Shown in pieces: positions 41,358 through 48,460 of a stretch of 64,000 bases of DNA. Origin of the DNA: Solihabitans fulvus. GTDB lineage: Bacteria; Actinomycetota; Actinomycetes; Mycobacteriales; Pseudonocardiaceae. The position numbers were made by a program, and so were the translations under genes. Where the stretch lies: the NCBI RefSeq assembly GCF_008386585.1, contig NZ_VUOB01000001.1:231201-295200 (forward strand), in the 5' to 3' direction. How positions within the stretch are numbered: the stretch's first letter is position 1; each line of letters opens with the position of its first letter. The notes below the pieces were generated by a model. The model was not told the DNA's origin, did no database searches, and was given only the letters and a program-made list of their open reading frames with translations.

Positions 41358-42740
41358 TCAGCCCCCCAGTCCGCGCACGTAGCCGTACAGGCCGAGCACC
41401 GAGCACGCGACCGGCACGATCGCGACCATGACCAACACCTCGAAGTACTCGGCGAACCGGCCGAGGTAGGGGTTCGCGGCCCTGGTGCTGAGCACGACAC
41501 CGGCCGCGATCACGGCGGCGGCCACGACGAACAGCAGCGGGCCGGTCATGGCGAGCAGTCCGGCGCGGTCCGCCATGACCGGGCCCACCACCAGGCAGCC
41601 GACCCCGACCATTCCCGTGGCCAGCAACGGAATCCGCTGCCGCAGGATCGGATACAGCCGTGCTCGCAACAGAAAGCCGACCGACAGCACCGCGACCAAC
41701 ACCACGCCGGCCTCGCTGCCGCTGCGGACCAGCACGACCTGGCAGCACAGCACCACCGCGCACGCCCCGGCGAGCAGGCCGGTGAGCAGCGCGTCCGCCC
41801 TGGCCACCGCGGCGTGCACCAGCGCGAGCGGCGGCTGCGGATCGTCCCTGACCAGGTCCGCCGTCGACCGGGGCAGCACCGGCATCGGCACCCGGCCCAG
41901 CCGCAACGCCAGCGGGGCGAACACGGTGGACAGCACCAGCAGTCCCGCGCCAACCACGGCGGCGGCCCGATAGCCCGCGACCGCGTCGGTGGTGGCCAGC
42001 CAGCCGCCGAGCACGCCGAGGAGGCCGACCGTGGCCGCGCCGGCGAACAGCGCGGGGGCCGCGACCACCCCCAGGTAGCCGACGAGCGCCGCCAGCAGCA
42101 GCGCGGCACCGGCGAGCAGCAGGTGGCCGGGCGACAGCCCGGTCACCGGGTTGTCGCCGGCCAGCAGCAGCCCGCCGCCGACGAAGGCGAACGGCAGCGC
42201 GACCGCCGCGAGCACGGCGCCCGCCTCGGCGTCGCCGATCGCGCGCGCCAGCACCACCCCGGCGACCAGCAGCAGCGCGGCCGCGCCGAGTGCCCACTGC
42301 GCGGGCGACGCCCACGGCGGCCCGGCGCGCAGCACCGCGACCAGCCCGAGCAGCATCGCCGATGCGCCCGCCGCCAGCCCGGCCAGCCTGGTGTGCCTGG
42401 GCCCCCACGCCCGCCCCGCGCGGCCGGAGCCGGTGGCGATCGCGTCGACCAGGTCGTCGTACTCCAGCTCGGGCCAGTCCAGCCGCCGCGCGGTCAGATG
42501 CAGGATCTCCCCGTCGCGCACCCGGTGCGCGCCGAGCGTCCGATCCAGGTCGAACGCCGTCCCGTCCGCCCTACGCAGCAGCCAGCCGCCGTCGGCGACA
42601 CCGTCGTCGGCCAGCCCCTCGCCAGCGCGGGCCAGCAGGCCGGGCAGGATCTCGGCGATGGCGGCGTGTTCCGGCAGTGCCATGTCGATCCGCCGACGCG
42701 GAGTGGCGATGGTGACCCGCACCAGGCCGGTGGTCTGCAT
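41358..42740 (-). CDS. eccD: Type VII secretion integral membrane protein EccD
   Basis: This 460-residue protein has a ubiquitin-like (YukD-type) domain at residues about 1-85 (TGLVRVTIATPRRRIDMALP) followed by about eleven transmembrane helices, the usual layout of EccD, which forms the pore vestibule of the T7SS. It is the first gene of the eccD-eccB operon and diverges from the pseudokinase gene; the 141 bases between them hold the promoters. Confidence 0.93.
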   Translation of the reverse strand: MQTTGLVRVTIATPRRRIDMALPEHAAIAEILPGLLARAGEGLADDGVADGGWLLRRADGTAFDLDRTLGAHRVRDGEILHLTARRLDWPELEYDDLVDAIATGSGRAGRAWGPRHTRLAGLAAGASAMLLGLVAVLRAGPPWASPAQWALGAAALLLVAGVVLARAIGDAEAGAVLAAVALPFAFVGGGLLLAGDNPVTGLSPGHLLLAGAALLLAALVGYLGVVAAPALFAGAATVGLLGVLGGWLATTDAVAGYRAAAVVGAGLLVLSTVFAPLALRLGRVPMPVLPRSTADLVRDDPQPPLALVHAAVARADALLTGLLAGACAVVLCCQVVLVRSGSEAGVVLVAVLSVGFLLRARLYPILRQRIPLLATGMVGVGCLVVGPVMADRAGLLAMTGPLLFVVAAAVIAAGVVLSTRAANPYLGRFAEYFEVLVMVAIVPVACSVLGLYGYVRGLGG

Positions 42741-42881
42741 GGCACGAGCTTCGCCCGCGACACCCGCTCGCGGTCGGCGAAGGCAGGAAGCTGCCATGCG
42801 ACGGAACGCGGTATCCCTTTCCTTGGGGCGCATTACTTCCTACCCTGGACACTGCGGATTCCGCAGGCGGGAGAACGGCTC

Positions 42882-44405
42882 ATGAGCATCGAAGGTGGCG
42901 GCGCGGTCGGCGGTCTGCGACCGCTCGGCGAGGGTCCGATCGCCACGGTCTACGTCGGTCGGTCGGCCGACACCGGTGTCGAGGTCGCGGTGAAGATGTT
43001 CTACGACCGCATCGACCGCGACACTGCGGCCTGGCTCGACCGGGAGCGCGCGGCGCTGGACTCGGTGCGGTCGGTGCGATCGGTGCTGCCCGTCGACGGC
43101 GTGGTCGAGCACCCGGACGGCCGGTCCGGTGTGCGGATGGAGCTGTGTCGGGGTTCGCTTGCCGGGCTGCTCGACGCCTTCGCCGGCCCGCTGGCCGTTG
43201 GCGATGTGCTCGTCGTCGGGTCGGCGGTCGCCACGGCGCTGGCCGCCGCGCACCAGGTCGGCGTGCTGCACGGCGGGGTGACGCCGCAGAACGTGCTGTA
43301 TCGCCGGTCCAGCGAGGTCTGCCTTGCCGACTTCGGACTCGCGCTGCGCGAACGGTTTCCGCGCGATCCGATGCACGCGGTGGAGTACACCGCCCCGGAG
43401 ACGCTGCGCGACGACACCAGGTCCGTGGCGTCCGACCTGTACGGGCTCGGCGCGGTGCTGTACACCGCGTTGACCGGGGCGCCGCCGTTTCCTCGCCGCA
43501 CCGGCCAACAACCGGGCGAGCGGATCCTCCAGGTGCTGCGGGAGCAGGTGCCCCCGATCCAGGCCGACGGCGTCCCATCCGAACTGTCCACTGTGGTCGG
43601 TCAGCTGCTGGCCAAGGATCCCGCGGACCGGCCGCAGGACGCGGCGAGCGTGGCCGAGCTGTTCCAACACCTGAGCAGGGTTGCGGCGGTCCCCGTTGCG
43701 GAGCCCGAACCGGATCCCGCCGCCGAGACCACCGAGCCCGCCCGCACCATCGACGCGGCGGAACCGGCCGACGACGGCCAGGACGACTTCGACTTCGACG
43801 ACTTCGCCGAGGCCACCGCTCCCGCCGCGGCGCTCGACACCCGCTTCCTGCCCGACCAGCCGACCGTGCCGGCGATGCCGATCGTGCCGCCGATCGCGCC
43901 CGCCGTGCCTCGACGCACCCTGCTGCACACCTTCAGCGCGACACCACCCCGCCAGGGCGGCTCCGCCAGGACTCGGTGGCGTCCCGCCGTTCTGGTCGGC
44001 ATCGGCGCGGTCGTCGTCGGGCTGACCGCCGTGCCGCTGATCGCCGGGCGCGGCGGTCCCGCCACCCCGCCAGCCCCCGCCGCCGTCGGAGTGCCGACGC
44101 AGTCGTCCGACCAGCCTGCGACGTCGTCGGGCCCGACGCAGGTGATCAACCTCGAACTGGCCGCGCCGACCGACGAGGGCACCGCCGTCCAGCTGGACTG
44201 GAAGGCCGACGGCGACCTGGACTTCGCGGTGGTCGTGGCCGGCGAACAGATCAACACCATGGTGCTGGTCGCCAACCGCCAGCACAGCATGCGGGTGCCG
44301 ATCGACCCGACGCGCAGGTACTGCTTCCAGGTGCGGGCCACGAACGGCCAACAGACGTACAAGACCAAGCCGCTGCCGATCCGCGGCGCGCAGTGCAGCT
44401 CCTGA
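42882..44405 (+). CDS. Membrane-anchored pseudokinase (PknB-like) with external fibronectin-like domain
   Basis: This 507-residue protein has a Hanks-type kinase fold at residues about 12-265. The ATP lysine is present (VEVAVKMF) and so are DFG (LADFGLAL) and APE (YTAPETL). The catalytic loop, normally HRDLKPxN, reads HGGVTPQN, so the catalytic Asp is missing. An acidic linker, one transmembrane helix (AVLVGIGAVVVGLTAVPLIAG, about 367-387) and a beta-rich external domain of about 100 residues follow. It probably acts as an ATP-binding scaffold or sensor. It diverges from eccD, which ties it to the T7SS. ATG with a GCGGGAGAA ribosome site. Confidence 0.85.
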   Translation: MSIEGGGAVGGLRPLGEGPIATVYVGRSADTGVEVAVKMFYDRIDRDTAAWLDRERAALDSVRSVRSVLPVDGVVEHPDGRSGVRMELCRGSLAGLLDAFAGPLAVGDVLVVGSAVATALAAAHQVGVLHGGVTPQNVLYRRSSEVCLADFGLALRERFPRDPMHAVEYTAPETLRDDTRSVASDLYGLGAVLYTALTGAPPFPRRTGQQPGERILQVLREQVPPIQADGVPSELSTVVGQLLAKDPADRPQDAASVAELFQHLSRVAAVPVAEPEPDPAAETTEPARTIDAAEPADDGQDDFDFDDFAEATAPAAALDTRFLPDQPTVPAMPIVPPIAPAVPRRTLLHTFSATPPRQGGSARTRWRPAVLVGIGAVVVGLTAVPLIAGRGGPATPPAPAAVGVPTQSSDQPATSSGPTQVINLELAAPTDEGTAVQLDWKADGDLDFAVVVAGEQINTMVLVANRQHSMRVPIDPTRRYCFQVRATNGQQTYKTKPLPIRGAQCSS

Positions 44406-44482
44406 GCCGGTAGCCACCTACACGTCATCGAGTTCGTGGTCGCGGCCTGGGCCGCCCCCGCACACGTCCCGGGCGGGCCTTG

Positions 44483-44551
44483 GAGGACAAGGCGTACTCC
44501 TCCAAGGCCAACCGTGGCTACGTGCGCGGGGGCGGCATCCAGGCGGTGCCC
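44483..44551 (+). pseudogene. Fragment of an IS5-type transposase
   Basis: Reading in frame from 44483 gives EDKAYSSKANRGYVR, which resembles the conserved DKAYSS-NR-YLR segment of DDE transposases of the IS5 group. Nothing else of the element is recognisable: the fragment begins abruptly and runs into the end of the 5'-nucleotidase gene. It is the scar of a deleted insertion sequence in the 145-base gap at 44406-44550. Confidence 0.5.
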
Positions 44552-46383
44552 TACTGCTTGGTCACCCGGCCGGTGGTCAGCGGCGCGACCGGCGAGCTGC
44601 CCGCGGCCTTGAAGTAGGCCTCGAACACATCGACGTCGATCGGCCCCGGCGAGGGGTTCTTGGCCTGCGTGAAGGTGGTGAAGCCATCACCGCCGCCGGC
44701 CAGGAAGTTGTTCGTCGCCACCCGGTAGGTCTTGGCCGCGTCCAACGGCTGGTCGCCGATCTTCACGCTGTCGGCGACGATCTTGCTGCCTGCCTCGCCG
44801 GCATCCTTGAAGGCGTAGGTGATTCCGGCGATGTCCAGGACCTTCGGGCCGAGGTCGTTCTTCCACTGCTGCTCAAGCAGGGCCAGGATCTGCTGGCCGG
44901 TCAGGTCGAGTGTGGTCACCTGGTTGTTGAACGGCTGCACGGTGTACAGCTCCCCGTAGGTGACCTGGCCGTCCTGCTTCTGCACCCCGGCCCCGGCCTT
45001 GGCGGTCAGGTCCGCCCGCACCCCGCCGGGGTTCATGAACGCGGCCACCGCGCCGCCCTTGGCGGTGTCCTTGGTGGCAGCCAGCATGGAGTCCGCGATG
45101 AGGTCGCCGAGCGCGGTGTCCCCGCCCGCCAGCGGCGTCTTGGTGATGTCCCCGCCAATCGAGCCGACCACTCGGTTGACCTTGGGGCCGGCGGCCTGCT
45201 TGAAGAAGTCGACCAGCTTCTTGGCGTCGGGGTCCTCGGGCACCGAGCGGGTGACCATCCGGTTGACGGCCTCGGCGGAGGTCACCTTGTCGCCGTTGAA
45301 GGTCAACGTGATGTCGGTGATCAGCTTGCCGTAGAAGGAGGCCTGGGTGATCAGCTTGTCGTGCAGCTTGCACACGTAGGGCATGTGGCTGTGCCCGGAG
45401 ATGATCACGTTCACGGCCGAGTCCATCCTCGCGGCCAGCCCGTCGGTGATCTTGTCGATGTTGTCGCACTTGTTGTAGTCGGCGTCGGAGCCCTTGGGAA
45501 CAGTCTGCGAGCCGCCCTCGTGCACCAGCACCACAATCGCCTGGGCTCCGGCCTTCTTCACGTCAGGCACGTACTTGTTCACCGCGTCGGCCTCGTCGCC
45601 GAAGGTGTAGCCCTTGATGTTGTCGGCGAGTTCGATGCTCGGCGTGCTCTTGGTGACCACGCCGATCACGCCGACCTTGCGGCCGGCCAGGTCGAGCATG
45701 ATCCAGGGCTTCAGGGCCGGCGGCTGCTTGCCGGCGGCGTCGGTGACATTCGCCGCCAGGTACTGGTACTTGGCGCCCTCGCCCAGGTTGCCCGGGTCGC
45801 AGCCATCGGCCGGGCAGCCCCCGGTCTGCTTGCGCGCGAGCTCCCCGATGCCCTTGTCGAACTCGTGGTTGCCGACCGAGGAGGCGCTGACGCAGAGCTG
45901 GTTGTAGAACTTGATCGAGGGCTCGTCGTAGAACAGCCCGGAGTCCAGCGGGCTCGCCCCGACCGCGTCGCCGGCCATCAGGGTGGCGCTGTTCGGGTAC
46001 TTCTGGGCCAGCCGCTTGAGGTGGGTGGCGAAGTAGGCCGCGCCGCCGGAGTCATACCCGGCCAGCTTGCCGCCGGAGCCGACCGGCGGCTCCAGATTCC
46101 CGTGGAAGTCGTTGAACCCGAACAGGTGGATCTGGTCGGGCTTGGCCTCCGGCAGCTCCCCCGACTCGGTCGAGACCAGCGGGATCTTGCCCGCCGCCGG
46201 CGCGGCCGCGGCCTGCCCAGTGGCCGGAGCGGACGGCTGACACGGGGGCTTGACCGCCTCGGCGGCCTTCGCCGAGTTGTCACCGGTGCTCGGATTGGGG
46301 CTGCAGGCCACGGCGGTCGCGATCGCCGCGACACCGACCATCGTCACCGCCCCGGTCAGCCAACCGAACCTGGTGCGCTTCAT
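44551..46383 (-). CDS. Secreted 5'-nucleotidase / metallophosphoesterase lipoprotein
   Basis: This 610-residue protein has a lipoprotein signal (AAIATAVACSPN, lipobox cysteine at about residue 27), a metallophosphoesterase domain with FNDFHGN, GDAVGASP, GNHEFD and GHSHMPY metal-binding motifs, and a C-terminal 5'-nucleotidase domain with NNFLAGGGDGF. It dephosphorylates nucleotides outside the cell. The ATG at 46383 has an AGGGAGA ribosome site 7 bases away. It diverges from the YraQ permease gene, with an inverted repeat between them. Confidence 0.92.
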   Translation of the reverse strand: MKRTRFGWLTGAVTMVGVAAIATAVACSPNPSTGDNSAKAAEAVKPPCQPSAPATGQAAAAPAAGKIPLVSTESGELPEAKPDQIHLFGFNDFHGNLEPPVGSGGKLAGYDSGGAAYFATHLKRLAQKYPNSATLMAGDAVGASPLDSGLFYDEPSIKFYNQLCVSASSVGNHEFDKGIGELARKQTGGCPADGCDPGNLGEGAKYQYLAANVTDAAGKQPPALKPWIMLDLAGRKVGVIGVVTKSTPSIELADNIKGYTFGDEADAVNKYVPDVKKAGAQAIVVLVHEGGSQTVPKGSDADYNKCDNIDKITDGLAARMDSAVNVIISGHSHMPYVCKLHDKLITQASFYGKLITDITLTFNGDKVTSAEAVNRMVTRSVPEDPDAKKLVDFFKQAAGPKVNRVVGSIGGDITKTPLAGGDTALGDLIADSMLAATKDTAKGGAVAAFMNPGGVRADLTAKAGAGVQKQDGQVTYGELYTVQPFNNQVTTLDLTGQQILALLEQQWKNDLGPKVLDIAGITYAFKDAGEAGSKIVADSVKIGDQPLDAAKTYRVATNNFLAGGGDGFTTFTQAKNPSPGPIDVDVFEAYFKAAGSSPVAPLTTGRVTKQ

Positions 46384-46464
46384 CACAAATCTCCCTCGAC
46401 GACGGCCGCACACGCCTTTGCAGCCTGTTTCCCCAGCTTGACGAGGCGAGACCTTAACTCATAC

Positions 46465-46483
46465 TGATGAACGAATATCGTCA
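46465..46483. promoter_or_regulatory. Inverted repeat in the nucleotidase/permease divergent promoter
   Basis: TGATGA-N7-TCGTCA is a 19-bp imperfect palindrome in an AT-richer stretch. On the minus strand TTGACG overlapping it could be the -35 box of the nucleotidase gene. Size and symmetry recall Fur-family (for example Zur) boxes, but the match to a consensus is weak. Confidence 0.3.
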
Positions 46484-46556
46484 ACTGCGCATAACGGAGT
46501 GCTCTCAATCCCGGGCAATATGTCTGATTAGACCGAGTAGAAAGTTGGCATTCGGC

Positions 46557-47615
46557 GTGGACGGGACCCCGGTGGCCAAGGCTGAGGCGACCCAGGATGG
46601 TGCGACAGAACCCGGCGCGACCGCGGCCGGGCCGGTGATCGTCGCCGACGCCGGGCCAAGGTCGCGGTGGTCGAAGGCCCCGACGATGGCGGTGGCCGCC
46701 CTCGTCGTCGGCTGGTGCCTGCTGCTGCTCGTCCAGGCCGACGCCGGCCAGCGAACGCGCTGGGCCACCGTGTTCATCGCGCTGGTGGTGCAGGCGATGC
46801 CGTTCCTCGCGCTCGGCGTCTGCGTCTCGGCCGCCCTCGCCGCGTTCGTCACTCCCGCCGCGCTCCGGCGGTTGGTCCCCGACCGGCCGGTCATCGGGGT
46901 GCCGGTGGCGTGCACCGCGGCCACCCTGTTGCCCGGCTGCGAGTGCTCCTCCGTGCCGGTGGCCGCCCGGCTGCTCGGCCAGGGCGTCTCCGAGTCGGCG
47001 GCGCTGGCCTTCCTGCTCGCGGCTCCCGCTGTTAACCCGGTGGTCATCGCCGCGACACTGGTGGCCTTCCCCGGGCACCCCGAAATGGCGTTGGCGCGGT
47101 TCCTCGCCTCCTGGATCACCGCGATGGCGGTCGGCCTGCTGTGGCGGCGGATCGGGGTGCCCATCCGGTTGCCGAAGCGGTACGTCTCGACGCCGGACGG
47201 CGCCGGCAGCGGGGCCCGGCTGTCCCGGCTGGCCGAGGTCATCGTGGAGGACTTCGCCTACGCGGCCGGGTACCTGACGGTCGGAGCGGGGCTCGGCGCG
47301 ACCCTTCAGGCGCTGCTGCCCCGCACGGTGGCCGATGCCGCCGCCGCCCTCGGCCCGGTCGCGGTGCTCGCCCTCGCCCTGGTCGCGGTGGCGATCGCGG
47401 TCTGCTCGGAGGCCGACGCGTTCCTCGCCGCAAGCTTCCGGCAGTTCTCCCGCACCGCGCAGCTCGCCTTCATGGTGGTCGGGCCGATGGTGGACGTGAA
47501 GCTGATCGCCCTACAGGCCGGCACCTTCGGCCGCCGGTTCGCGGCCCGGTTCGCACCGGCCACCTTCGTGATCGCGGTGCTGGCCGCCACCGGTGTCGGG
47601 GCGGTGCTGCTGTGA
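46557..47615 (+). CDS. YraQ/DUF318-family permease
   Basis: This 352-residue membrane protein has about eight to ten transmembrane helices and the family's cysteine pair in LLPGCECSSVPVA plus LLAAPAVNPVVIAAT, repeated in weaker form in the second half. YraQ-type permeases are thought to move metals or related solutes; the substrate is not established. The next gene overlaps by GTGA and encodes the usual partner. I prefer GTG at 46557: an upstream ATG at 46467 lies inside the palindrome and would add a hydrophilic, AT-rich segment. Confidence 0.82.
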   Translation: MDGTPVAKAEATQDGATEPGATAAGPVIVADAGPRSRWSKAPTMAVAALVVGWCLLLLVQADAGQRTRWATVFIALVVQAMPFLALGVCVSAALAAFVTPAALRRLVPDRPVIGVPVACTAATLLPGCECSSVPVAARLLGQGVSESAALAFLLAAPAVNPVVIAATLVAFPGHPEMALARFLASWITAMAVGLLWRRIGVPIRLPKRYVSTPDGAGSGARLSRLAEVIVEDFAYAAGYLTVGAGLGATLQALLPRTVADAAAALGPVAVLALALVAVAIAVCSEADAFLAASFRQFSRTAQLAFMVVGPMVDVKLIALQAGTFGRRFAARFAPATFVIAVLAATGVGAVLL

Positions 47616-48394
47616 GGCTGCCAAGGGGGTTGGCCGCCGGCCTGCTGACGGCGTTGGCCGGGGTGGTGCTCGGCAAGCTTGTGCTCTCGGGGGCGCACAC
47701 GGCCTACGTTCGCCCCAGCATGGGGCCGTACCTGTTGGCCTCGGCGGCGCTGCTGGCGGCCGCCGGCCTGTGGACGACAGCGCGGGCACTGTCGGCCAGG
47801 CCACCCACACCGGACCACGACCACGACCACGAGAACGGCCGGCTCGGCATCACGCCGGTGTCCCTGCTGTTGGTGGTTCCGCTGCTACTGGCGTATCTCG
47901 TCGGGCATCCGGGGCTGAACGCGGCCACCGCGGACACCGAAGGCATCAGCGCGGCCCCGCCGCAGGTCCAGGCGCAGCCGCAGGGCCGATCCACCTCCTA
48001 TGCCCCACTACAGACGGGACCGGACGGCACCGCACGGCTGAGCCTGCTGGAGACCATCCAGCGCGGGCTGTCCAACGACGGCGAAACCCTGCGCGGGCAC
48101 CGGATTCGGGTCCAGGGCTTCCTCACCAAGCCGCAGGGGGAACCGGGCACCGCCACCCTGTCCCGGTATGTGATCTCCTGCTGCGCCGCCGACGCCTTCC
48201 TGGCCTCGGTGGACCTCAGTTGGCCGCAGTCGCCGCCCCCGAAACCAAGCACCGGGCAGTGGTACGAGGTCATCGCCGAGTTCACCTCGGTGGACCATTC
48301 GCCGGCCGACCCGGCGCAGCCCCGCGTGCACCTCACCGTGGTCCCCGGCGGCGACCTCAAGATCCCCGACCCGGCCGACCCCTACGAGACCTAG
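47612..48394 (+). CDS. TIGR03943-family partner of the YraQ permease
   Basis: This 260-residue protein has four hydrophobic segments, a metal-binding-type DHDHDHE cluster between two helices (about residue 75) and a C-terminal external domain with the paired cysteines of SRYVISCCAADA. It matches the TIGR03943 (YcgQ-like) family, normally encoded beside DUF318 permeases. Zinc or another transition metal is a plausible cargo, given the His/Asp cluster. GTG start overlaps the permease stop. Confidence 0.8.
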   Translation: MRLPRGLAAGLLTALAGVVLGKLVLSGAHTAYVRPSMGPYLLASAALLAAAGLWTTARALSARPPTPDHDHDHENGRLGITPVSLLLVVPLLLAYLVGHPGLNAATADTEGISAAPPQVQAQPQGRSTSYAPLQTGPDGTARLSLLETIQRGLSNDGETLRGHRIRVQGFLTKPQGEPGTATLSRYVISCCAADAFLASVDLSWPQSPPPKPSTGQWYEVIAEFTSVDHSPADPAQPRVHLTVVPGGDLKIPDPADPYET

Positions 48395-48405
48395 AGGTGT
48401 CCTGC

Positions 48406-48448
48406 GGATCTTGTTCGATGGGAGTCCCGGCTAGCGCGGACAAGATCC
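48406..48448. terminator. Hairpin between convergent operons
   Basis: GGATCTTGT at 48406-48414 and ACAAGATCC at 48440-48448 form a 9-bp stem with a 25-nt loop between the TIGR03943 and transglutaminase-like genes. Confidence 0.4.
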
Positions 48449-48460
48449 ACGGGACGCCCC

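Noticed and set aside
46467..46556. Start of the YraQ permease at the ATG at 46467
   Set aside because: This ATG lies within an inverted repeat in an AT-rich promoter-like stretch and lacks a ribosome site; the added residues are hydrophilic and atypical of the family.
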